16,271 nt of DNA from an uncultured Paludibacter sp. Its GTDB lineage: Bacteria; Bacteroidota; Bacteroidia; Bacteroidales; Paludibacteraceae. Shown here piece by piece: positions 1-6,304 of the stretch (its first letter is position 1; each line of letters opens with the position of its first letter). The notes beneath the pieces are model-generated. The model was not told the origin of the DNA. It searched no databases and saw only the letters and a list, made by a program, of their open reading frames with translations. The stretch is taken from the NCBI GenBank assembly GCA_937927845.1, contig CALFXE010000097.1, positions 1-16,271 of the forward strand. The letters run 5' to 3'. The position numbers were made by a program, and so were the translations under genes.

Positions 1-146
1 AGATTCCCTCTTTTTTTCGCTATTTCTTTTTATCTTTACCGGACACTAATGATAAAAAATATTTTTTTTCGAACAAATTAGCATCATTTTAAGTTTTTAT
101 GAAGTAAGGATATTTTATCTTTATTTTGAATATTTAAAAAATAGCT

Positions 147-653
147 ATGCACAAGCACTTGATTATATGCTGGTTATCAGGACTTATTTTGACAGTTAAT
201 GCTCAAGAAAACCAATCCTACTCATCCTTTAAAGAGGTCATACAATACGAGGCTTTAGACAAGATAATCGACAAGAACGATGATGTGTTGTATGTTGTCA
301 ACTTCTGGGCAACTTGGTGCGGACCATGTGTTAAGGAACTTCCGGATTTCATGGAAGTAAACAATCAACTATCTGACAAAAAGGACTTTAAAATGATCTT
401 AATTTCATTAGATGATAAAAACGATTTATCACCTGGCTTACTGTCATTTTTAGATAATAACCATATTACTGCTGATGTTTATTTACTCGACGATGTAAAA
501 CGCATGAACCAATGGATGCCGAAAGTCGATCAAAGTTGGACCGGCTCTATTCCGGCTACTGCTTTTTACAAGAATGGGGAAAAACTAAAGTTCGTGGAAG
601 AACAACTCCACAAAACCGAATTAATCGAGATTATCAACCAATATTTAAAATAA
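147..653 (+). CDS. Secreted TlpA-like thioredoxin-fold protein
   Basis: This is a 168-aa thiol-disulfide oxidoreductase of the thioredoxin/TlpA superfamily. Residues 1-19 are a hydrophobic signal peptide ending in VNAQ, so it should act in the periplasm or on the cell surface side. The active site WCGPC covers residues 57-61, preceded by the FWATW strand typical of TlpA/ResA proteins. The cis-proline loop is GSIPAT (P136). It ends in a short amphipathic helix, which is a complete length for the family. The next gene starts 8 bases downstream, so the two probably form one transcript. Likely role: reducing or forming disulfides in exported proteins, or supplying electrons to the neighbouring peroxiredoxin-like protein (inference). 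Fold assignment is firm; substrate is unknown. No Shine-Dalgarno is seen, which is normal for this phylum. Confidence 0.93.
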   Translation: MHKHLIICWLSGLILTVNAQENQSYSSFKEVIQYEALDKIIDKNDDVLYVVNFWATWCGPCVKELPDFMEVNNQLSDKKDFKMILISLDDKNDLSPGLLSFLDNNHITADVYLLDDVKRMNQWMPKVDQSWTGSIPATAFYKNGEKLKFVEEQLHKTELIEIINQYLK

Positions 654-661
654 TTTGATTT

Positions 662-1267
662 ATGAAAACAGCATCAAAACTAAGCTTATTGACTTTATTG
701 TCTTTCTTCTTTATATCGCTTTCTGCAAAAGGATATAAGATTGGAGATACAGCCACCGACTTCAGTCTGAAAAACGTGGACGATAGTATGGTATCACTTG
801 CCGACTACAAAGATGCCAAGGGTTTTATAGTGGTATTTACCTGTAACGAATGTCCTTACGCAAAAGCCTATGAAAACAGGCTCATTGCCATCGACCAGAA
901 ATATAAAGACAAAGGTTATCCGGTTATTGCAATCAATTCCAACGACCCTAAAGCTTCTTCTTCTGATAAATTCGAACTGATGAAAAAGAAACATGCCGAC
1001 AAACAATTCACTTTTCCCTATTTAGTAGATGCGGGACAAGAAATATATCCTCAGTATGGCGCCACCAAAACCCCACACGTATTTATATTGAACAAGGAAA
1101 ATAAAGAATTAATTGTCAGATACATAGGAACCATCGACAATAATTACAAAGATGCAAATGATGTATCAGAAAAATATGTCGAAGACGCTGTTGAGGCTCT
1201 GTTGAACAAAAAACCTGTACCAACATCTGTTACAGTTGCAATTGGTTGCGGAATAAAAGTAAAATAA
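662..1267 (+). CDS. Secreted peroxiredoxin-like (AhpC/TSA, PRX_like1) protein
   Basis: The 201-aa product has a signal peptide (residues 1-22, ending SLSAKG) and a redoxin domain starting at YKIGDTATDFSL. The motif FTCNECPYAKAYENRL places C61 and C64 in a CxxC arrangement followed by PYxKAYExRL. That is characteristic of the PRX_like1 group of the AhpC/TSA superfamily rather than of classical 2-Cys peroxiredoxins. The TPHVFILNKE strand carries the expected proline before the last beta strands. It follows the TlpA-like gene after 8 bases, which suggests a paired extracytoplasmic redox function (inference). The C-terminal tail VAIGCGIKVK carries an extra cysteine (C196). Function as a peroxidase is not certain, because this subgroup is poorly characterised. 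Confidence 0.9.
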   Translation: MKTASKLSLLTLLSFFFISLSAKGYKIGDTATDFSLKNVDDSMVSLADYKDAKGFIVVFTCNECPYAKAYENRLIAIDQKYKDKGYPVIAINSNDPKASSSDKFELMKKKHADKQFTFPYLVDAGQEIYPQYGATKTPHVFILNKENKELIVRYIGTIDNNYKDANDVSEKYVEDAVEALLNKKPVPTSVTVAIGCGIKVK

Positions 1268-1316
1268 CACGTAGAATTTATTCTGCATAAAATTTAAAAA
1301 ATTATTTTCAAAACCT

Positions 1317-1347
1317 TTTGCAGATATAAAAAAAACATATATCTTTG
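1317..1347 (+). promoter_or_regulatory. Promoter of tRNA-Asp
   Basis: A -33 box TTTG (1317-1320) is separated by 19 bases from TATCTTTG (1340-1347). This is an exact match to the Bacteroidetes sigma-70 consensus TTTG-N19-TAnnTTTG. It lies 36 bases upstream of the mature tRNA start. Confidence 0.85.
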
Positions 1348-1383
1348 CACCGCATTAGAGAGATAATGCAGACCAACAAAGAT

Positions 1384-1457
1384 GGTGTGGTAGTTCAGCT
1401 GGTTAGAATACCTGCCTGTCACGCAGGGGGTCGCGGGTTCGAGTCCCGTCCATACCG
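1384..1457 (+). tRNA. tRNA-Asp (anticodon GTC)
   Basis: A full cloverleaf is visible. The acceptor stem GGTGTGG pairs with CCATACC (1450-1456, one G-U pair), with discriminator G at 1457. The anticodon arm is CCTGC-CTGTCAC-GCAGG with anticodon GTC. The T arm is GCGGG-TTCGAGT-CCCGT. CCA is not encoded. The 3' half (from 1413) is the attachment site of the adjacent integrated element, and the tRNA stays intact because the element brings the same 46 bases at its attL end. Transcription comes from the consensus promoter at 1317-1347 and probably ends at the hairpin 1470-1503, which is element DNA. Confidence 0.97.
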
Positions 1458-1458
1458 C
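1413..1458. repeat. attL: 46-bp direct repeat in tRNA-Asp 3' half
   Basis: This segment runs from the anticodon stem (TGCCTGTC) through the T arm and acceptor 3' strand to one base past the discriminator. It is identical at all 46 positions to 9024-9069. The flanking bases differ on both sides (CC versus TA before, T versus A after), so these are the repeat limits. The integrase crossover must lie within it; the anticodon stem-loop is the usual place for tRNA-targeting tyrosine recombinases. Confidence 0.96.
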
Positions 1459-1469
1459 TCTAAAAATCA

Positions 1470-1507
1470 AGCACTTACAAAGAAATTTGTAGGTGCTTTT
1501 TCTTTTT
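1470..1507 (+). terminator. Terminator after tRNA-Asp, supplied by the element
   Basis: AGCACTTACAAA (1470-1481) pairs over 12 bp (one G-U) with TTTGTAGGTGCT (1486-1497) around a GAAA loop, followed by TTTTTCTTTTT. It lies 13 bases beyond the tRNA, inside element DNA. It therefore replaces the original tRNA terminator that now sits beyond attR at 9126-9158. Confidence 0.88.
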
Positions 1508-1530
1508 GGTGAAAACAAAGTGAAAACATA
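1508..1530. repeat. Left arm site, 23-bp copy of the int-proximal repeat
   Basis: These 23 bases contain two GTGAAAAC-type units (GGTGAAAAC, then AAAGTGAAAAC). They are identical, in the same orientation, to 8889-8911 near the other end. Repeats of this kind near both att sites are typical arm-binding sites of lambda/Tn916-type integrases. The binding role is inferred. Confidence 0.75.
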
Positions 1531-1655
1531 AATCAGAAAAGATTGCTTTTCTGCAAATAAACGAAGCACCAATACAAACCGTATCAGTGCCTGTTTTCTG
1601 CAAGCCCCCACCCCCTTTTTCCTGATTTTTGGCACTTTTCTAAGGTGCGACCCTA

Positions 1656-1776
1656 AAATTTTTTTTAATTATTTTTCAGCTTCCCAAAAATTAAGTTTTT
1701 TCTGCTGCAAAGGTGCTTATTTCCGTTCCCACGCTTTGGGGTTCAAAAAGGGGTGCTGGTGGTAGTACTCCCTGAA
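1656..1776 (-). repeat. Left copy of 121-bp diverged direct repeat
   Basis: This aligns without gaps (constant offset 2764) to 4420-4540, the 3' end and downstream flank of the TerS-like gene. Shared blocks include CCCAAAAATTAA, GGGGTGCTGGTGGT and CCCTGAA. About half of the repeat is non-coding in both copies. The pair encloses the four cargo genes. Confidence 0.8.
1717..1776 (-). pseudogene. 3' remnant of a TerS-like gene
   Basis: The last 20 codons read KFREYYHQHPFLNPKAWERK. The intact gene at 4481-4786 ends LFRDYHHQHPYINPKAWERK, so 14 of 20 residues are identical and most of the rest are conservative. Upstream of about codon 20 the open frame stops resembling that gene and runs through a terminator hairpin and C-rich DNA, so only the C-terminus survives. 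The conservative pattern of change suggests the scrap came from a related element rather than from recent local duplication followed by decay (inference). Confidence 0.7.
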
Positions 1777-1814
1777 TTTCCGCAATACATACTGATAATC
1801 AGGTGTTTGAAAAT

Positions 1815-1860
1815 AAAAGGGACTGAAACAGGGATTAAAAACCTTGTTAGTCCCTTTTTT
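1815..1860. terminator. Bidirectional terminator at the end of the cargo operon
   Basis: AAAAGGGACT (1815-1824) pairs perfectly with AGTCCCTTTT (1849-1858), with further inner pairing of AACAGG to CCTTGTT. It is T-rich on both strands. It lies downstream of the minus-strand cargo genes and probably ends their transcript. Confidence 0.85.
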
Positions 1861-2085
1861 ATTGCTGTAAATTACCGGGTGTAACCAGCCCAAAAAAGTG
1901 TTTTGGTATGCAAATAAACGAAGCCCCCCTCCCCCTTTTTGCGTTTTCGGCTGTTGGGGAAGGGTGTAACTGTGATTTTTTTTTGAAAAAAAAGATTGCA
2001 TTCCTATGCGTAGCAAATTCAGAGATTTATATTTTATTCCAATTTAAACGTTGTGTATATTAGAATTTTCTTATAACTGTTTGAT

Positions 2086-2715
2086 TTATTTATTTACTAA
2101 TCTATTAACTTTAAATTCAAAAACATAGTTATTTTGAACATTTTCAATAACGATTGGAAAAAGAACTTTTATGGTTTTTCCAACCCATTTTTCTGCCTCT
2201 CTATCAAAATCTACTTTCTTCTTATAATAACATGGTATTAATGATGGTGTTACCCAGGTAGAATAAAGGAGATATATTTTACTTATAGGCAAAATCATGT
2301 CATCTATGCTTGAACCTTTTGGGATAATTGATGCGGGGTGACTTGATGCTCTATCAATATATTTAATTCCACTATGCATTACACGATCACTGAATCCATT
2401 GTAATCTACATATGTTACGTCATCCCAATTAATTTTCAAAGGATAGTCAGATTTATTTTTCAAATAAAAATTTAATTGGCTTTCACCAACAAACCAGATC
2501 ATTTCGACAAAGTTATCTTCGAACTTGTACTTGTTTATATTATTATCAGAAAATTTAACAAAATTAGTTTCACCAAACTGTACTTGTGCATCCTTTGGTA
2601 CTTCAACATTGTCTAACCCAACTTCATAAATTGCTTTATATGTGCTGCAAGAAATTAGGTTTAACCCAAATAATATAAGTAAAATTTTAAATATAATATA
2701 ATTTGAATTTTTCAT
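2086..2715 (-). CDS. Cargo lipoprotein, unknown function (209 aa)
   Basis: The N-terminus has a hydrophobic stretch (residues 7-19) ending in the lipobox LISC, so C23 should be lipidated after signal peptidase II cleavage. The mature protein begins CSTYKAIYEV and has no acidic export tag after the cysteine, so it may stay periplasmic-facing. The body is beta-rich, with no motif I can name. It is the last of four cargo genes, all minus strand, each opening with its own signal or TM segment and separated by gaps of 40-130 bases. The terminator at 1815-1860 follows. Base composition is AT-rich like the rest of the cargo and poorer in GC than the integrase/rep module. Function is unknown. A role in altering the cell envelope is plausible from the company it keeps. 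Confidence 0.85.
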   Translation of the reverse strand: MKNSNYIIFKILLILFGLNLISCSTYKAIYEVGLDNVEVPKDAQVQFGETNFVKFSDNNINKYKFEDNFVEMIWFVGESQLNFYLKNKSDYPLKINWDDVTYVDYNGFSDRVMHSGIKYIDRASSHPASIIPKGSSIDDMILPISKIYLLYSTWVTPSLIPCYYKKKVDFDREAEKWVGKTIKVLFPIVIENVQNNYVFEFKVNRLVNK

Positions 2716-2818
2716 GGTAAACTTTTTGAATTTTTAACTGTTATTTTATATGAAAAAAATCTGTAGTACATTCTACAATATCTCAATTTTTTCTTACCCT
2801 TCAATTATCGTATAATAA

Positions 2819-3430
2819 TTAAAACTTTATTCCACATCTAATCGCAATAGCACTTGTTAATGCAGACTTTAACTCAACTTCAGGATAGCTGGAACCCCCG
2901 GTAGAAAAAAAAGTGTATTCTCCATGTTGAAAATGCAAGCCTATCATTGCATACAAAATCATATTATCTTTTAAATTGAAATCTAAACCAAAGTCTGGTT
3001 CTATCATTAACCCGTAGGATGGAGTTGTATTTTTTGAAGGGTCGAAAACATATCCAATATTTGCCATTAAAAAAGGCGAAACATGAGTTTCATTTGTGAG
3101 GTTAAATTTTAATCTTGCAAAAAGCGGTATCGTAAATTCTGTACTTCTACTTTCGTAGCTTTCGCTATTCCCTACTGTATAGTATGTGTAATTTTTATAA
3201 TAAAGAGCATTGATAATGCTTAGTCCAGTTCCAAATCCAGCGTATAACGTTTTATTTAATCTGATGCCATTTATCATTATAACATCAAACGAATTATTAT
3301 TATAGACCCCATCTACCCCAACTGATCCTCCAATCTCAATAGATTTTTCATAAGTTGATTGTGCATTGATGTTTTGACAAAAAAAGGAAATAGCTGTAAA
3401 TAGCAGCGTTAAAGTTAATAGTTTTTTCAT
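2819..3430 (-). CDS. Cargo outer-membrane beta-barrel protein
   Basis: I start this at the ATG at 3428-3430, because MKKLLTLTLLFTAISFFCQNINAQ is a standard signal peptide. The upstream in-frame ATG at 3475 would put 15 polar residues before it. The 203-aa product shows alternating beta strands with aromatic girdle residues: RLNKTLYAGFGTGLSI, HVSPFLMANIGYVF, NMILYAMIGLHFQ. It ends in a terminal phenylalanine (AIRCGIKF), the usual barrel-assembly signal. This fits the small outer-membrane beta-barrel (PorT/OmpW-like) group common in Bacteroidales. It probably spans the outer membrane with about 8 strands. Ligand or function is unknown; on a mobile element, surface alteration or phage exclusion is a fair guess only. 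Confidence 0.85.
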   Translation of the reverse strand: MKKLLTLTLLFTAISFFCQNINAQSTYEKSIEIGGSVGVDGVYNNNSFDVIMINGIRLNKTLYAGFGTGLSIINALYYKNYTYYTVGNSESYESRSTEFTIPLFARLKFNLTNETHVSPFLMANIGYVFDPSKNTTPSYGLMIEPDFGLDFNLKDNMILYAMIGLHFQHGEYTFFSTGGSSYPEVELKSALTSAIAIRCGIKF

Positions 3431-3489
3431 TTTAGAATTTTTTAAGATGTTATTACTTGTTGAATATATAATCATTCGGAAAAACCGTC

Positions 3490-3852
3490 TTATTTTCTTC
3501 CTAATTCTTCTTGCATTACTCCAGCATTTTCTGGTTTGTCAGTCTCGATAAAATCGTATTCTGATTGGATTATGTGTTTTTTTATTAACGCCGTTTCTGC
3601 AATTGTAGCAAGTGCTTTAAAAACTGGAGATAACAAACTGCCGGTGATAATTGCGGAAATTCCAAAAAGAATGACTAAATCTCCATCTAAACTTGGTCTA
3701 TAAGTATATTGGTTTTCGTAATTTACGATCATTCCAACAAATATTAAGATAATACCAAGAATAGCAAAAGCCACAAGCAGTTTGGCGAAAACTTTAAGTG
3801 TTTTAATTCCAGAACCTGAATAACACACTACTAATATTTTTTTTCTTTCCAT
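3490..3852 (-). CDS. Cargo small membrane protein (120 aa), two TM segments
   Basis: The protein has a basic N-terminus (MERKK), a first TM at about residues 23-44 (LLVAFAILGIILIFVGMIV) and a second at about 60-80 (LVILFGISAIITGSLLSPVF). A polar C-terminal tail (about 86-120) is rich in Glu and Lys. No signal peptidase site is evident, so it should be an inner-membrane hairpin protein with both ends in the cytoplasm (positive-inside reasoning). No family recognised. It lies 40 bases downstream of the 150-aa lipoprotein gene and 59 bases upstream of the beta-barrel gene, within the cargo block. Confidence 0.75.
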   Translation of the reverse strand: MERKKILVVCYSGSGIKTLKVFAKLLVAFAILGIILIFVGMIVNYENQYTYRPSLDGDLVILFGISAIITGSLLSPVFKALATIAETALIKKHIIQSEYDFIETDKPENAGVMQEELGRK

Positions 3853-3892
3853 AATAAGTTATTTAAGGTTTGATTATTTTAAAATTATCATA

Positions 3893-4345
3893 TTATTCTT
3901 TTGTGTAAGTATCCCACAAAACATCATCTTCGTATTTTAGCCTAAATTCTGTTTGGCTTATAACTTTAAAATCATATATATACACTAAGTAACTATCTGT
4001 TATAAATACGATCTTATCAGCATTAGGGTAAACGTAATAATATCGAACTGAAGATGTTTCACCTGAAGCATAAATCTCACTTGCCTCTCCATGCAGCAAT
4101 AATTGATCCTTCTTACCTGTGGCGTAATCTTCATTAACTGTTACCAATTTGGGCGGGTTATATCTTTTGCCAAATGTGTAACTCGTTTTACTGGTATAGA
4201 AAGTCCAAACAAACTTTCCGTCTAAAACGGCAATAGCCTTTTTTTGAGCGTCGGTCAAAGATAATTCATCATCATCCTTGGAACATGACAAAAAGCAGAA
4301 AGAAATTGCCGTACATAACAGCATTAAGGCAAATAGTTTTTTCAT
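3893..4345 (-). CDS. Cargo surface-type lipoprotein (150 aa)
   Basis: A signal peptide ends in the lipobox FLSC (C21). The mature N-terminus CSKDDDE is a lysine-plus-acidic run, which matches the lipoprotein export signal that sends Bacteroidetes lipoproteins to the cell surface. The rest (about 125 residues) is beta-strand-rich, including YYYVYPNADKIVFI and YLVYIYDFKVI, and resembles lipocalin-like or DUF-type small lipoproteins without a motif I can name. It is first in the cargo block. A -7 box TATATTTG at 4410-4417 and a 22-bp near-palindrome at 4383-4404 lie upstream, so expression may be controlled. Function is unknown. Confidence 0.85.
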   Translation of the reverse strand: MKKLFALMLLCTAISFCFLSCSKDDDELSLTDAQKKAIAVLDGKFVWTFYTSKTSYTFGKRYNPPKLVTVNEDYATGKKDQLLLHGEASEIYASGETSSVRYYYVYPNADKIVFITDSYLVYIYDFKVISQTEFRLKYEDDVLWDTYTKE

Positions 4346-4382
4346 TTTTGTAAATTTAAAGTGTGATTACTTGAAAAATCAA

Positions 4383-4404
4383 CGGTTGACATATATGATA
4401 ACCG
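4383..4404. promoter_or_regulatory. 22-bp dyad at the cargo transcription start
   Basis: CGGTT (4383-4387) and AACCG (4400-4404) flank a central CATATATG (4390-4397). This gives a palindrome with 9 of 11 matched pairs. It overlaps the start site expected from the -7 box at 4410-4417 (about 4403), an ideal position for a repressor. Operator role is inferred. Confidence 0.5.
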
Positions 4405-4409
4405 ACATG

Positions 4410-4417
4410 CAAATATA
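4410..4417 (-). promoter_or_regulatory. -7 box upstream of the cargo genes
   Basis: The minus strand reads TATATTTG, an exact TAnnTTTG match. No TTTG is found 19-21 bases further upstream, so the promoter is weak or activator-dependent. It lies 65 bases upstream of the 150-aa lipoprotein start. Confidence 0.5.
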
Positions 4418-4419
4418 AT

Positions 4420-4540
4420 AAATTTTTTTTTATTATTTTTCACGTTCCCAAAAATTAACATTTTCCGGCTGCTAAGGGTATTATTTTCTTTCCCATGCTT
4501 TTGGATTGATATAGGGGTGCTGGTGGTGGTAATCCCTGAA
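4420..4540 (-). repeat. Right copy of 121-bp diverged direct repeat
   Basis: This is the partner of 1656-1776, same orientation, ungapped. It covers the last 20 codons of the TerS-like gene and about 60 bases downstream of its stop. See the left copy for what the pair implies. Confidence 0.8.
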
Positions 4541-4786
4541 TAACTCTATCATTTCCTTGACCTGCCGGAGCTGAAAAAAGTTACTAACCTGTGGTGGTAT
4601 CGAATTCGGTTTGCATTTTGCCCTATAAACTGTAATCCAAGCGGCTTTTTTTGTCATCCCACCAAAAAGCCACAATACAACAACTGCCTTCATGTTTTCG
4701 TCTATATCGGGGTCATTGCGGTAAAAATCTGCAGGTGCTTTAAAGTCCGTTTTGGGTAGGGGTAAACGATTTCTTTTATATCTCAT
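4481..4786 (-). CDS. Terminase-small-subunit-like protein (101 aa), tentative
   Basis: Residues 31-85 carry the pattern NMKAVVVLWLFGGMTKKAAW, then ITVYRAKCKPNSIPPQVSNFF, then QVKEMIELFRD. This is a helix, a G-x-T-x-x-AA helix-turn-helix, a Ser/Asn-rich loop, and a xFFxxxQVxxMIE helix. That order is what small terminase subunits show in their DNA-binding N-terminal domain. The protein is short (101 aa; many TerS proteins are 140-200) and lacks an obvious oligomerisation domain. The start overlaps the stop of the 92-aa gene by four bases (ATGA), so the two are translationally coupled. In phage satellites a cargo TerS redirects helper-phage packaging to the satellite genome; that role here is inference. 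It could instead be a generic HTH regulator. Confidence 0.5.
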   Translation of the reverse strand: MRYKRNRLPLPKTDFKAPADFYRNDPDIDENMKAVVVLWLFGGMTKKAAWITVYRAKCKPNSIPPQVSNFFQLRQVKEMIELFRDYHHQHPYINPKAWERK

Positions 4787-5061
4787 AGCACAAGTGTTAA
4801 ATTATCCAACTTCGTTTTTTCTCGTGCCCTGTCGGCATCTCTCCATATAGCTGTTAACCTTGCCCTGTCGGCAAATGATAATCGCTTCGGAAACGTTTCT
4901 AAAAGCTCTATTACTATATATTGTCGTAGTATGTTCCTGTCATACCACCAATAAACTCCCGTCAAGTGGGAAAAAGTTTCTTCGTATAGTCCCTCAAACG
5001 TCAACGGCATCCTTTTTCTTACACTTGACCTTATTTCTTTTCTTATTATTTCAGTGTCCAT
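4783..5061 (-). CDS. Hypothetical protein (92 aa), coupled to the TerS-like gene
   Basis: I chose the ATG at 5059-5061 (MDTEIIRKEIRSSV). The longer open frame starting at 5172 begins inside the iteron region and adds a proline- and lysine-rich stretch without structure. The product is helical and highly charged, with two segments: EIIRKEIRSSVRKRMPLTFEGLYEETFSHL, then WWYDRNILRQYIVIELLETFPKRLSFADRARLTAIWRDADRAREK. It has no TM segment or cysteine. It lies between the origin candidate and the TerS-like gene and overlaps the latter by four bases. No family recognised. A small DNA-binding or packaging-accessory protein would fit the position, but nothing in the sequence proves it. Confidence 0.7.
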   Translation of the reverse strand: MDTEIIRKEIRSSVRKRMPLTFEGLYEETFSHLTGVYWWYDRNILRQYIVIELLETFPKRLSFADRARLTAIWRDADRAREKTKLDNLTLVL

Positions 5062-5164
5062 TTTTTTGGGTTTTTGTGCCTTCAGGGGTGGTTGTACGGA
5101 AAGCGGTGTTATTGTTATATACTTGAATTTAACATTTAAGATTGCTAAGCACCTGATAATCAGC

Positions 5165-5360
5165 GGTATCATGGTGTCATTTGTTAAATTATTTTTTCGG
5201 TATCAGTTCATTTTTTCATTTGATACCTGACTTTTGTAAAACATTGATAATCAGGTGAATGTATTGGTATCACTGTGATACTTGCTGTATATACCCCTGA
5301 TAGTATCAGGTATCATTAGCGTATATATATATGTACGCTAAATGATACTAACTTGATACC
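5165..5360. repeat. Iteron cluster and AT-rich dyad: candidate replication origin
   Basis: Nine copies of GTATCA/TGATAC lie in 196 bases: 5166-5171, 5200-5205, 5221-5226, 5267-5272, 5276-5281, 5303-5308, 5310-5315, 5343-5348 and 5354-5359. Both orientations occur. Two pairs face inward around an extended inverted repeat, TTAGCGTA (5316-5323) and TACGCTAA (5334-5341), with an AT-only core of ATATATAT type between them. The cluster directly abuts the stop codon of the RepA-like gene. A 6-bp iteron set flanking an AT-rich segment at the 3' end of rep is the layout of SaPI-type origins. The same DNA could also be the promoter/operator region for the two genes downstream. Confidence 0.7.
5233..5243 (+). 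repeat. TTTGTAAAACA motif, copy in the origin region
   Basis: This is an 11-base match to the TTTGTAAAACAATAC motif found upstream of the DUF3853 gene (6636-6650) and of int (8912-8926). It is followed by TTGATA. All three lie on the plus strand in the same orientation. It is a candidate site for an element-encoded regulator. Confidence 0.4.
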
Positions 5361-6304
5361 TATTCTAATTGTACCACACTAAGACAATACCCTCCGGCAT
5401 CAGTTTTACGCAAATAGCCATCTTTCTGCATTTTTGAAATGTGTCGTTTTGCTGTCGCTTCACTACATCCGGCTATTTCGGAATACTCGTTACATAGTGC
5501 CATGTATTCGATAATCTTATTTGGTGTAAGTAATTTCGTAAAAGATAGCTTCATATTGTACTCGGTAATTTCCGCCCGTGTCATCCGAGTAACAGTACCA
5601 TTGTACACCGGCAATCCTGAATCGTTAATAGAAAAACTAAACTCATCAAAAGGCTGGTTTCGGGTTGCATAAGGCTTCACAACGGATACATCGCCATCCT
5701 TCACCACCTCGAATACCGTTTCTGACTTGTTTAACATTTCAGCCCCGAAATGTCCCCTGAGCTCTCCATTGGTTTTGCCTTCGTGAAGAACGTTTAAAAT
5801 ATGGCAGTTGTATTCCGTTGATAGCTTCATAAGCAAGCCAACAACCTGTTTACTTTCATCGGCATTATTGAAGTCTGAAATAATGTCAACCCCGCCATCT
5901 AGCACGCAAAAATCAGGTTGATGCTCCTGCACCGACTGAACGAAAATATCCCGCCTTTCCAGTACATCGTATTCCCGCAAAGAAAGGACTTTTAAACGCT
6001 TATTTTCCGCTGTCCAGCCCATTAATCGATAAACTCTTTTTAGCAGCTTATACACGAACGTACGGCTCTGTTCAGTGTCGATTAATAGAGCTGTTGCATC
6101 AGGATTTTGAAGTAAAACTTGCTGAACCAAATAAGCAATAAAAAAGCTCTTGCGGGCTTTCGCTTTACCTTTTACGGTTGAAATATTTCCCCTGCTAAGT
6201 ACGAGTAATAGGTCGAAGTACAGTAGTCCTTCCGGCTCGGGTATATCATCGGTGTAATGCACCTCACACTCGGAAAGGTTGAATTTTTTGGGGTCGGTAT
6301 TCAT
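5360..6304 (-). CDS. RepA-like replicative helicase/ATPase (AAA_25 type)
   Basis: I start at the ATG at 6302-6304 (MNTDPKKFNL), where it overlaps the stop of the DUF3853 gene by four bases. A strong GGAGG sits 8 bases upstream, unusual in this phylum and supportive of this start. The 314-aa product is a RecA-fold ATPase. The Walker A-like loop GKAKARKS is at residues 46-53, in the K-x-RKS form typical of plasmid RepA/AAA_25 proteins, with TALLIDTEQS after it. Walker B FCVLDG is at 132-137, and ELRGHFGAE at 181-189. Residues 265-305 form a C-terminal winged helix (EIAGCSEATAKRHISKMQKDGYL). It should drive replication of the excised element from the iteron region that begins at its own stop codon. 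No separate primase is present. Confidence 0.88.
   Translation of the reverse strand: MNTDPKKFNLSECEVHYTDDIPEPEGLLYFDLLLVLSRGNISTVKGKAKARKSFFIAYLVQQVLLQNPDATALLIDTEQSRTFVYKLLKRVYRLMGWTAENKRLKVLSLREYDVLERRDIFVQSVQEHQPDFCVLDGGVDIISDFNNADESKQVVGLLMKLSTEYNCHILNVLHEGKTNGELRGHFGAEMLNKSETVFEVVKDGDVSVVKPYATRNQPFDEFSFSINDSGLPVYNGTVTRMTRAEITEYNMKLSFTKLLTPNKIIEYMALCNEYSEIAGCSEATAKRHISKMQKDGYLRKTDAGGYCLSVVQLE

Larger units (their letters stand above)
1459..2085. other. Left-end non-coding region of the element
   Basis: No intact gene is seen here. The stretch holds a terminator serving tRNA-Asp (1470-1507), a putative integrase arm site (1508-1530), the left copy of a 121-bp repeat with a TerS-like 3'-end remnant (1656-1776), and a strong bidirectional terminator (1815-1860). 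A 16-base sequence, TGCAAATAAACGAAGC, occurs twice (1552-1567 and 1909-1924). Near each copy is a C-rich then T-rich run (about 1604-1622 and 1923-1940). These duplications suggest past rearrangement. The long minus-strand open frame at 1717-2016 is mostly spurious. Confidence 0.6.

Noticed and set aside
1294..1635. A 113-aa minus-strand open frame over tRNA-Asp
   Set aside because: It is antisense to the tRNA and its terminator; the WTGLEPATPCVTG peptide is a classic tRNA shadow, repeated at 8884-9084 over attR.
1717..2016. A 99-aa minus-strand open frame as a gene
   Set aside because: Only its last 20 codons resemble a real protein; the rest runs through a terminator hairpin and homopolymer-rich DNA.
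5062..5172. N-terminal extension of the 92-aa protein to an ATG at 5172
   Set aside because: The start would sit in an iteron, and the added residues are proline/lysine-rich without structure; not excluded, but less likely.
5165..5360. CRISPR array
   Set aside because: The repeats are 6-7 bases, irregularly spaced and in both orientations; there are no cas genes. An origin or operator set fits better.
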